64,000 nt of DNA. Source: Tetragonia tetragonoides (taxonomy: Eukaryota; Streptophyta; Magnoliopsida; Caryophyllales; Aizoaceae). Below, piece by piece: positions 22,375-32,807 of this stretch (the stretch's first letter is position 1; each line of letters begins with the position of its first letter). A model generated the notes under the pieces. That model was not told where the DNA came from. It saw only the letters and a list, made by a program, of their open reading frames with translations, and ran no database searches. The stretch covers positions 27,758,001 to 27,822,000 of the forward strand of contig CM076149.1 of assembly GCA_038025085.1 (NCBI GenBank), read 5' to 3'. The position numbers were made by a program, and so were the translations under genes.

Positions 22375-25334
22375 TTTTTTTTTTTTTTTTTTTGGTGCAA
22401 GTCAGAAATTGTATTATTGCTCACTGTAATGTAACAAGATTACAGTCCTTAGGTAATGCAGATCCAAGGCCACCTACTAGGTAGGGTTCCTTTTTGCTAC
22501 ATCCCTCTACTACCTTACAACCCTTCGTTCTGGTGCAACTCACTACAGGCAGTGGTTCACTATCTCTGTAAACATTACAATTTGCAAAAATTATTTCTCA
22601 CCATCTCTGTACACATTACATTTTTGCAAAAATTATTTCTGACTTACAGCAAACTACAAAAACATAAATAGCTAAAAATATTACAACTTCTTCTAGCTTT
22701 TCAACTCTGCTTGGAGCCGTTTTATTCCTCATTCTTCCTTGCTTCATCAACCTGCTGCTGATTACCTGCTGAAACCTGCTGTCTGAATTCCTGCTGGTTA
22801 CCTGCTGCAGGACATCCTGCTGTCCTATTCACAGCCCCGGGTCCTGTTCCCCAGCTTCTGCTTCCCCGCTGAATTCTGCTGTAATTTCCTGCACTTTTCT
22901 GCTACTTTTCTGAGTTGCTTGATTCAGTGCTGAGTTTCTGATGCTATCTGCTTCTGCCTCTTTCTTCAGGAATCTTTTTCCTTTTTCTGCACAGGTTATT
23001 CTCTTCTAGTTTCCATGCTTCTGTTTTTCTGTTTCTTTTTGTTCTGTTTTTCTCCAGCTTCCTGCCCCTGGTTTTCTGCTGGGTGCTGCTTCTGCTCCCC
23101 TTCTGAAGTCTGCTAGCTATTCCTGCATCATGTTCTGATGCCTTGCAGGGTTTCTTGATTTTTCTGTTGAGATCTGCTTCTGTCTATTCTCTTTTGAAAT
23201 TTTGTCCCTTTTTCCTGCTTCATCCTGATTCTTCTCTTCTTCTGCTCTCTTTCTCTGTAGCTACTGTTGGAGGCCTGCTACAAGCATCTCTGTCCTGGAC
23301 TTAATTAAGCTGCCATATCCCTGCTGCTCTTCCCTACTGCTAGGTTGTTCAGTCTGTCCTGTTGGTACTGCTGCATATTTTCCTGGTTCAAAACATGGCA
23401 TATAGCACAGGACACAGATTATAAATTCTCTAACCATCTCCTGTCCTTGTTGCTCACTTTCCTCTCTTTGCTGCATTGTTGAGTTCTTATTCTGATCATC
23501 TGCTGCACCTGCTGTATGATCTGCTCTCCTGACATTCTGCTCCCCTCAAAGTGTACAATGTTCCTGCATCTCCATATCCAATATACCATTGCTGCAAGTC
23601 CTGCTGCATATGTTTCCTTTCTGAACCTGGATCATTTTTGTCTGCTTGTCCAGTTGAGCATTCCCTGGATCGAGTTTGCTCTTGCTGTCATTTGTAGCCA
23701 TCCTCTCAGCTGGTCTAGGATGGTCCTCTGTTTTTTCTTTGCACAGGTTGCACATGGTGTCTCCATTCAGGAATCCCATCCTCAGCATCCTTTCCTTTGT
23801 TAACAATCTCCCCTGTTGTGCCAACCATAAACAAAAGTTCTGTCTAGGCATGGCTATTTTCCCCCAAATCAGGTTGGCATATCTGGATTTTGGCATAGTG
23901 CCTGTAAGTACACTATAGCCACTGGCCACAGAGTATATCCCATCCTTTGAAACCTTCCATACTCCTCTTGCTGAATAATGGTCCTGGAAATAGCTTTTGA
24001 GTTTGTTAAACTTATTCCAGTACCAGCTGGCACCCCATACTGGAGCATAATTCCAGAGGCTAACTCCCTTTAAATAAACCCCATTTATCCATTAAACCCA
24101 CAGAGTGTCTTTTTTTGTGGCTAAATCCCAAATATGCTTCCCATTTAAGGCAAAATTGAACCATTTGCAATTTTTAATATTTATTCCCCCATTTTTCCTT
24201 GGTCTGCATACCACATCCCATGCCACCAGGCTTGTCTTCTGTTTTTGGTCAGTTGAACCCCACAGGAATAGTCTGCACTTCTGCTCTACACTCTTGAGTA
24301 CACCAGCAGGCATTATAAAAATGCTAGACCAGTATACATGAACGGAGAATAACACAGAGTCGATAAGTTGGGCCCTTCCTGCATATGATAGGTTCCTGGA
24401 TGCCCATATCTGAAGCTTCTTTGTCATTCTGTCCACTAAACATTCACAGTCAATTTTGCTCCATTTAGATGGAGATAGTGGAACTCCTAGGTATTTCATG
24501 GGTAATGTACCCTCCCTGAACCCTGATAAACCTAACAACTCACTTTACAGTTCTTCACTAACACCAGCAATGTACATGTTCGATTTCTTTTTGTTTGCAC
24601 ACAATCCTGTAGCTTTTGAGAAGTAGTCTAGGCTGTTCATCAAGGTGTTTACAGATTCTGGTGCTGCTTTGCAAAAGCACATCAGGTCATCTGCAAAGCA
24701 TAGGTGGCTCAGAGCCAACTCTTTGCACATGGGATGCCAGGAGAAGCTTTTATCCATACAGGCTATTTTCAAGATTCTTGAGAGATACTCCATTACCAAG
24801 ACAAATATTAGTGGGGATACTGGATCCCCCTGCCTGATGCCACGTTTTGCTGGGAAGTATCCATGTATCTCCCCATTCAAGCTGATGCTGAAACTTGCTG
24901 TTTGGATGCATTCCATAACCCAGCCAATGAACTTTACAGGAAACCCATACCCTAGCAACATCTCCTTGACAAAACCCCAGTGGATTGTGTCATAGGCTTT
25001 GCTTAGGTCTATCTTCATCAAGCATCTTGCGGATGATTGTTTTCTGTTGTAGTGCTTGATCAGATCCTGGCAAATCATGATATTGTGCACAATTGATCTC
25101 TTTGCCACAAAAGCACCCTGGTTCTCAGAGACTAGGTCTGGAAGTACTCTTGCTAGTCTCCCACATATGATCTTGGAGATGCATTTGTATATGGTGTTGC
25201 AGCATGCAATTGGTCTGTAGTCTGATGCCTTCTCTGGATTTTCTATCTTCTGCACTAGACACAGATTAGTAGCATTCACCTCCTTTAGCATTTTTGATGA
25301 TTCAAAGAAGTCAATGATGGCTTCTGTTACCTCC
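22375..25334 (-). mobile_element. L7: 5'-truncated LINE
   Basis: A 19-T run (22375-22393), a long CAG-rich 3' UTR to about 23418 and an ORF2 fragment that ends in the RT domain at 25334. The 3' UTR (22394-23260) matches L12 and L13 closely. Its right flank tttccttg is shared with L8. Confidence 0.85.
23419..25334 (-). pseudogene. LINE ORF2 fragment of L7, broken
   Basis: Carries RT motifs (KIDLSKAYD, RQGDPVSPL, FADDLMCF) and the C-terminal part. It is broken by a stop at 24545, further lesions near 23940-24090, and a deletion of roughly 50 bp near 23727 that removes the zf-RVT histidine region and shifts the frame. The natural end is the TAA at 23419-23421. Confidence 0.85.
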
Positions 25335-26386
25335 TTTCCTTGTTTTTTTTTTTGGTGCAAGTCAGAAATTGTATTATTGCTCACTGTAATGTAACAAGAT
25401 TACAGTCCTTAGGCAATGCAGATCCAAGGCCACCTACTAGGTAGGGTTCCTTTTTGCTACATCCCTCTACTACCTTACAACCCTTCAATCTGGTGCAACT
25501 CACTACAGGCAGTGGTTCACCATCTCTGTAAACATTACAATTTGCAAAAAATATTTCTCACCATCTCTGTAAACATTACAATTAGCAAAAATTATTTCTG
25601 ACTTACAGCAAAATACAAAAACATATATAGTTAAAATATTACAACTTCTTCGATGTTTTCAACTCTGCTTGGAGCTGTTTCATTCCTCATTCTGCCTTGC
25701 TTCATCAACCTGCTGCTGATTACCTGCTGCTGAACCCTGCTGCCTGAGTTCCTGCACTGCTGCCTATTCCTTGCATTTGTTCTGATTCAGAGTCTCTCTG
25801 TATCAATCTGCTTCTGTGTCCTTCCTGGGAGCCTACTGTCCATTTTCCTGCTGGTTACCTGCTGCAAGACATCCTGCTGTCCTATTCACAGCCCCGGGTT
25901 CTGCTCTCCTGCTTCTGCTGCTCTGCTGAAATCTGCTGTATTTTCCTGCACTTTTCTGCTATCTTTCTGAGTTACTTGATGTACTGCTGAGTTCCTGATG
26001 ACATCTGCTTCTGCCTATTCCTTCAGGAATCTTTTTCCTTTTTCCTGCACAAGTTGTTTTTCTGTTTCTTTTTGTTCTGCTTTTCTCCAGCTTCCTGCCC
26101 CTGGTTTTCTGCTGGGTGCTGCTTCTGCTCCCCTTCTGCCGTCTGCTAGCTAATTCCTGCAGCATGTTCTGATGCCTTGCAGGGTTTTATTGATTTTCCT
26201 GCTGAGATCTGCTTCTGTCTATTCTCTTTGAAATCTTCTCCCTTTTTTCTGCATTTATTCTGTTGCCTAACATAATTCTTGCTGCTCTGCTGAGGGTCTG
26301 ATGAGTCCTGCTTCTACCTTTCTGTGCTGCCCCTATTGCTGATTAATTTGCACCTTATCTCACTTATTAAAGTGCTTCTGGGATCT

Positions 26387-29300
26387 CTATATCTCATCTA
26401 CCCATATCTTGTCCCTGCTGGATATCTTTCTCTTGCTTTTGCTGTATTGTTGGGCTTTGATTCTAACAATTTGCTGTATCTGTTGCATGATTTGTGTTGC
26501 TGGAATGCTACCTTCCCCAACAAAATGAGTGTTCCTGCATTTCCAGACCCAGTACACAGCTGCTGCTAGCCCAGATGCATACACTCCCTTCCTGACTGTC
26601 GAGCACTTTTGCCTACTTATCCAGTTGAGCATTCCCTGTATTGTTTTTGATTTTGCTGAAATCCCCAGCCAATTCTTTACCTGTTCCAGGACTGTTGTTG
26701 CCACTTTGCAATTAAAGAACAAATGGTTATGGTCTTCTGGCTTCAGCTTGCACATGTAGCATATTGCATCCCCATTCAAGAATCCCGTTCTCTTCAGTCT
26801 ATCTTTGGTCAACAATCTTTCCTTTTGTGCTAGCCAGAGGCAGAAGCTTTGCCTAGGCATGGATAGTTTCCCCCAGATTAAATCTGCATGTCTGTATTTT
26901 GGCATATTTCTTTGCATCATTCTGTATCCACTTGCAGCAGTATATAGGCCATCAGTTTCAAGCTTCCATGTCCCCCTTGTGGTGTATTGTGCCTGAAAGT
27001 GGCTTTTGGTCTTGTTCAGCTTGTTCCAGTACCAGCTAGATCCCCAGACTGGAGCATAGTTCCAAACGTTGACACCTTTCAGATAAACTCCATTGATCCA
27101 TCTTACCCACAGTGTATCTTTCTTTGTGGCTAGGTCCCAGATATGCTTACCATTTAGAGCTATGTTGAACCATTTGCAGTTTTTAACATTTAGTCCACCA
27201 TTTTTCCTTGGTCTGCACACCATGTCCCATGCCACCAAGCTTGTCTTGTGTTTTTGTTCAGTTGTCCCCCATAAGAAAAATCTGCATTTTTGCTCCACAC
27301 TTTTCAGTACCCCAGTAGGCATAATAAATATACTAGACCAGTATACATGTATGGAAAATAATACAGAATTAATTAATTGTACTCTTCCTGCATAAGAGAG
27401 GTTCCTGGAGGCCCAAATCTGCAACTTCCTAGTCATCTTATCCACCAAGCACTCACAATCAATTTTGCTCCATTTTGAAGGGGATAGAGGGACACCCAGG
27501 TATTTCATGGGTAGGGTTCCCTCTCTAAATCCTGAGATGTGTAACAAATCATTTTTCATTTGATCATTTACCCCTGCAACATAAATGTTTGATTTTTCCT
27601 TGTTTGCATATAGACCTGTGACTTGTGAGAAGTGGTTTATGCTGTTCATCATGATGTTCACAGGCTCTGGGGCAGCTTTGCAGAAGCACATTAGGTCGTC
27701 AGCAAAGCATAAATGACTCAGGCCAAGCTCTTTGCACATGGGATGCCAACAGAAGCTTTTATCCATGCAGGCTATTTTCAGTGTTCTAGACAGGTATTCC
27801 ATAACAAATACAAAGATTAGTGGAGAGATTGGATCACCCTGTCTAATGCCACGTTTTGCAGTAAAGTATCCATGTGTTTCCCCATTCAGATTGATGCAGA
27901 AGCTTGCTGTTTGGATGCATTCAATTAGCCATCCACTGAATTTTGCTGGGAATCCATACCCTTGTAGCATTTCCTTCACAAATCCCCAGTGTATTGTGTC
28001 ATATGCCATTCTCAGGTCTATCTTCATCAAGCATCTAGGTGAGGATTGTTTTCTGTTGTAGTGCTTAATGAGGTCCTGACATATCATGATGTTATTTACA
28101 ATTGATCTTTGGGCCACAAAGGCTCCCTGGTTCTCTGAAACAAGCATTGGGAGAACTTTTGCCAATCTTCCACACATGATCTTGGATATGCACTTGTAGA
28201 TTGTGTTGCAGCATGCTATGGGTCTGAAATCAGATGCCTTTTCTGGGTTTTGTATCTTCTGTATAAGGCATAGGTTTGTAGCATTCACTTCTTTAAGCAT
28301 TCTGGATGACTTAAAGAAGTCAATGATAGCTTCAGTCACTTCATGCCCTACAATATGCCATGTTGCCTTAAAGAAGCCTGAACCAAATCCATCTGGGCCC
28401 GGGCTTTTGTTGCTGTCTATCTCAAACATTGCTGTTTTCACCTCAGTGGCACTGACTGGAGCAATGAGGTTCATTTGTTGATGTATATCCAGTTTGTGTC
28501 CTGCTGAGAAGAAACTGGCTTCTGCTGTAGCTTCCCTATCCCCTGAGACTCCCAACATTTCTTTGTAAAATCTCACAAATTCCTCCATAACCAACTGTTT
28601 ATCTTCCAATAGAGCCCCCTGCTGTGTTCTGATTGAGAGCACTCTATTCTTGTGTCTTCTTTGCTTCATAACAGCATGGAAGAAATGTGTGTTTCCATCC
28701 CCCAGCTGCACCCAATTAGCCTTGCTTTTCTGCTGTAAGAAGTTTTCTGCAGCCATATTCAGCTCATTGTATTTTTTCCTAGCCTGTAGTTCCTTCTGCT
28801 GTGTTTCCTCATTTAAGGGCTCATTGTTAGCATCAATCTGAGCTTGAGTCATGTTTTCTCTTGCACTGTCTGCTTTTGCTATAATGTCCCTAAAATCATT
28901 TCTGTTTAAGTTCTTCAGCACTTGTGTCACTTTTTTCAGTTTTCTGTACACTCTGAACATTTTAGTGCCTTGTGTTCTGAAATTCCAAGCTTGCTGCACC
29001 ATAGCATGGAATTCAGAGTGGAGGCTCCACATGTTGAAGTATTTGAAGGGTGTTTTTGTTTTTGCAGGTTGTGACTGAAGGGCCAAACAGATTGGTGAAT
29101 GGTCTGAAACTCCCTCTGGGTGGAATTTAAGATCAAATTGATCCAATTCCTGGAACCAGAGGCTGTTTGCAAAGGCCCAATCTATTTTTGAGTAAACTCT
29201 CCCCCCCCCCCTTTTCATGTCTGTTGTTCCATGTAAACTTGCACCCTGACCATCTCATTTCAGTGAGGAAGCATTGCTCAATACACTCTTTGAACTCCTG

Positions 29301-29786
29301 GGTTTCAGAGAATGTAACAGGATTCCCTCCTTCTCTGTTTTCAGCTAGCATAACATTGTTGAAGTCTCCTCCAACAAACCATGGTTTATTATAGTTTGTA
29401 GCAAAATCTGACAGGTCTTTCCATAGGATTTTTCTTTCTTCTTTCTCATTTAGGCCATAGACAAAACTAGCCACAAATTCTTTTTTTTCCACAATATTCA
29501 CCACTTTGCATATAACCATTTGCACAGAAGAGAATAAAATATCCACATGAAAACAATTTGGCATCCATCTTAACCAAATTCTACCTAAACTGTGCTCATT
29601 GTGATTGCTATATGAATCCCATCCTGGCATGAAACTATTTTTGTATTTTCCAAGGTTAGCTAATCTGATTTTAGTTTCTAAAAAAGCCACCATTCCACAT
29701 TTATTTTCTTTACAAAAAAGGGCTACATCCCTTTGTTTATTTGGGCCATTTAGACCTCTAACATTCCATATTAGTATCCTATCCAT
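26387..29786 (-). pseudogene. LINE ORF2 of L8, single frameshift
   Basis: A complete ORF2 (MDRILIWNVRGLNG to VDEI*) interrupted only by a frameshift at an 11-nt C-run (29201-29211), just after the NNRHEKG codons and before RVYSKIDW. The endonuclease motifs (LETK, GGDFNN, SDHSP) lie on both sides of the shift. The RT (FADDLMCF) and zinc-finger (CYMCKLKPEDHNHLFFNC) parts are open for 943 codons. Otherwise it looks functional. Confidence 0.92.
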
Positions 29787-30795
29787 GACCAACAGCCAAG
29801 GTAGGAGACTTACCATGTAATGGCACCTCAACTGCATTCTGAACTTTCTGTTGTTCTGGCTCCAGTGTTTCTGTCTGAGCCTCCAGTGTTTCTTCTTCAT
29901 TTTGCAGGATTTCAAAACTGTTCTGTATCTGAGAGCCAGTTGTAGGTTGTTGAACTTTTCTATACTGGCCTCTTCCTGCTCTTGTCCCTCTCCCTGCATT
30001 CCATGTTCTTCCTCTCCCTTTTCCTGCAATCTGCCATTCTTGAGTTCTAGGAGGCAGAATTTGTGGCTTCTGTGCAGGTAATGGCACAGGGGCTGCAGTT
30101 TCTTTCTTTCTGCATTCTTCCTCAGTATGCCCGTATTGCTTGCAGTGTTTGCAGAGAATAGGCTTCTAGTCGTATTCCACTTCTTGTTCCACAATGTTGC
30201 CTTTTTCATTCTTGTAATGCACCTTACTAGGGTATTCAGATCCCACTGCCACCTCAATCAGAACTCTAGCAAATTGGATCCCTACTTTGAGCTCTGTGTT
30301 TTTGTCTGCCATCATTGGCCTTCCTACAAGGCTGGCAATCTTGCTCAGCCCCTTAGCATTCCAATATTTCACATTAAGGCTAGGAAATTTGACCCAAATA
30401 GGTACTGAGCTTAATTCTTCCTGCGCATAATCCACATTTTCAGACCACTGCCTCACTATCATAGGTTTGTTGTCAAAATGGTATACTCCCTCTTGAATTA
30501 CAGCATGTCTTTGTTCTATTGAATCAAACCTAACCAGCACCAATCCATTTTTCATCATGGCTATTTTATTCATCCCTCGCTTAGCCCAGATTCTTCTTAA
30601 GTACCCACTTAACACATTAATTGGAGGTTTTGATCCCATAATATAGCATACGACAGCTTTGTTCCAGTAATTTACTTTAGATTCTATATCCATGTAATTA
30701 ATTTCCCCTACAGGTTTCCCTTCATGCATAATTGGCTCAACAAAATCCAATTTAAATCCAGAATTTTTTAATTTGGATATGTCAATTTTATCCCG
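29779..30795 (-). pseudogene. LINE ORF1 of L8, truncated with one stop
   Basis: Starts within the DKIDISKLKNSG region, so the N-terminal third is missing. The DUF4283-like part is open, then a TGG-to-TAG change at 30166-30168 (EYD*KPILC) stops it just before the knuckle CKHCKQYGHTEEEC. The RG-rich tail follows in the same frame. Confidence 0.88.
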
Positions 30796-30837
30796 GTATA
30801 AGTATGAAATGCTGAAATGCTGAAACCCATTTCAGCC
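30796..30837. other. Filler DNA with hairpin at the L8-satellite junction
   Basis: About 42 bp between the L8 end and satellite. It holds tgaaatgc-type short repeats and a perfect hairpin, GCTGAAA (30819-30825) with TTTCAGC (30830-30836) and a 4-nt loop. ataagtatga occurs both at the filler start and in the adjoining satellite (30842 on), which suggests template switching on short homology. Confidence 0.65.
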
Positions 30838-31099
30838 GGGGATAAGTATGACCCTCCCGGGGCACCGGGGGTCCCCTAAAGCCATAATAGAGCCCCCGAA
30901 AATATTTCGGGCGTAAATGAAAACCGGTCCCCGGGAATGCTCTAGGGGACGTGTTTTGGACCTCCGGACGCAAACTTTTCGACATTTATATTTTTGCCCC
31001 ATATCGCACGGGAGACCCTTAGGGGACATGGGGGGGCCCTAGGGTCGGATATTGGGTCCCTGATAGGCTTGTAAGGACGGTTTAACACGATGCCAAATG
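30838..31099. repeat. Satellite monomer S3 (5' part missing)
   Basis: Starts at ggggataagtatgaccctcc and continues normally to gatgccaaatg (31089-31099). The end has one extra A relative to other monomers, and that variant is duplicated by L9. Confidence 0.88.
31089..31099. repeat. Left target-site duplication of L9 (private variant)
   Basis: gatgccaaatg with an extra A. The exact same variant is at 32204-32214 on the other side of L9 and nowhere else I noticed, so it marks a single insertion event. Confidence 0.88.
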
Positions 31100-32203
31100 T
31101 TTTTTTGGTGTAAGTCAGAAATTGTATTATTGCTCTCTGTAATGTCACAAGATTACAGTCCTTAGGCAATGTAGGTCCAAGGCCACCTACTAGGTAGGGT
31201 TCCTTTTTGCTACATCCCTCTACTACCTTACAACCCTTCAATCTGGTGCAACTCACTACAGGCAGTGGTTCACCAACTCTGTACACATTACAATTTACAA
31301 AAATTAATCCTCACCATCTCTGTAGGCATTACAATTTGCAAAAATTATTTCTGACTTGCAACAAAATACAAAAACATATATAGCTAAAAATATTACAACT
31401 TCTTCTAGCTTTTCGACTCTGCTTGGAACTGTTACATTCCTCATTCTACCTTGCTACATCAACCTGCTGCTGATTACAGAATTTCCTTGTTTTCCACTGA
31501 ATCTGCTTCTTCCTGCTTCTACTTTGCTTCTGTCCTGTACTCTGAATCCTCTGCTGGTGCAGTCTTCCAGAGCTGGTTCATTCCATCTTCTTTTCTGCAA
31601 CAGGATGCAGTCTACTGGTTCCTTGCAAATATGTCATGACCCCCTGTTAAGTTCTGCTTTCTGCTTTACTGTCTGGTGTAATCTGTCTGTTTGCTCTATT
31701 CCTTGCTGTGATCCAGTTTAATTTCAGCCTATATCCCCCCTATCCAGATCTTGTCCCTGCTGGAGATCTTCCTCTTGCTGTTGCAGCATTGCTGTATTCT
31801 GCACCTGGCTGCTTGCTGGACCTGTTGTGTCATCTGTGGCACTGGTATGCTGCCTTTGCCAGCAAAATGAGTATTTCTGCATCTCCATATCCAGTATACT
31901 GCTGCTGCTACCCCTGATGCATAAACTTCCTTCCTGATTCTCGAGCATTTTTGTCTGCTGATCCAGTTAAACATCCCCTGAATTGTACTTGCTCTTGCTG
32001 AAATTTGCAGCCATCCCTTTAACTGTTCCAGGACTTATTTTGCAACTTTGCATTTGAAGAACAAGTGATTGTGTTCCTCTGGTTCCTGCTTGCACAGATA
32101 GCATAAGGCATCCCCATTCAGACATCCCATCCTCTGTAATCTGTCCTTTGTTAGCAATCTATCCATTTGAGCCAGCCATAGGCAAAAACTATGTCTAGGC
32201 ATG
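31100..32203 (-). mobile_element. L9: 5'-truncated LINE, near-identical to L1
   Basis: A 7-T run, the 3' UTR and the last part of ORF2, 1.1 kb in all. It is almost the same sequence as 578-1674 of L1, with about four substitutions counted by eye. The two differ in length and duplication, so both came from a close common source. Confidence 0.92.
31729..32203 (-). pseudogene. LINE ORF2 C-terminal fragment of L9
   Basis: Covers the zf-RVT cluster region (CYLCKQEPEEHNHLFFKC) to the normal stop at 31729. A GAA-to-TAA change near 32037 interrupts it; L1 has GAA here. Confidence 0.88.
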
Positions 32204-32214
32204 GATGCCAAATG
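32204..32214. repeat. Right target-site duplication of L9
   Basis: gatgccaaatg, matching the left copy exactly, followed by ttaaggcccg of the next monomer. Confidence 0.88.
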
Positions 32215-32496
32215 TTAAGGCCCGAAAACGGGCGACATGGGTGATATCGGAGGTTGGGGATGAAGGTGACCCTCTCGAGGCGCCGGGGGTCCCCTAGGGC
32301 CATAATAGAGCCCTCGAAAAAATTTCGGGCGAAAATGGAAACCGCGCCCCGGGAATGCTCTAGGGGACGTGTTTTGGGCCTCCGGACGCAAACTTTTCGA
32401 CGTTAATATTTTCGCCCCATATCACACGGGAGACCCCTATGATCGGTTATTGGGTCCATGATAGGCTTGTAAGGACGGCTTGAGGTGATGTCAATG
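32215..32496. repeat. Satellite monomer S4
   Basis: A 282-bp monomer starting ttaaggcccgaaaacgggcg and ending gatgtcaatg. It lacks about 19 bases in the cccctagggg region near 32430, so that palindrome is lost here. Confidence 0.88.
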
Positions 32497-32553
32497 TTTT
32501 TTTTTTTTTTTTTTTTGGTTAAAAATATTAATTGCATTTAAACTTGGAAATAA

Positions 32554-32566
32554 AGGATTACATCCT
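32554..32566 (-). other. L10 alternative 3' stem-loop
   Basis: AGGAT-TAC-ATCCT, a 5-bp stem with a 3-nt loop, about 38 nt from the T-run. It occupies the place of stem-loop 1 in the other copies but has a different sequence, which suggests the structure is what matters. Confidence 0.5.
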
Positions 32567-32807
32567 AGAGGCATTGGAGGGAAGTACGGCACCTACTAGG
32601 TAGGGTACGCACTCACTCCTCCAACCCTGAGCTACATTAGACAACAAAACCTCAACAAACCAAGAAAGACGAGCACCTTACACACCTGATTAAATAGCAA
32701 AGCAACCCTACACCCCTAACTCCAGGCTACACTCCCTTTATTACAATGAATACATGAAAACTAAAACTTCCTGCATTTAAGACAGAATAACAGCAGGATA
32801 AAATCAT

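Larger units (their letters stand above)
25343..30797 (-). mobile_element. L8: nearly full LINE, truncated in ORF1
   Basis: An 11-T run (25343-25353), a 3' UTR of about 1 kb, ORF2 with one lesion, and ORF1 truncated at its N-terminal third. The right end is not a normal target-site duplication: about 40 bp of filler with a hairpin leads into a satellite that lacks its first 40 or so bases. It is nearly identical to L15 over the 3' UTR and ORF2. Confidence 0.88.

Noticed and set aside
30788..31286. Minus-strand frames within the satellite (proline/arginine-rich, about 65-90 codons)
   Set aside because: They arise from GC-rich monomer sequence, differ in start and end between monomers, and read into the LINE 3' UTR without a conserved product.
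31100..32203. L9 as a segmental duplication of L1
   Set aside because: L9 has its own perfect private duplication (gatgccaaatg) and T-run, and the flanks of L1 are not copied with it.
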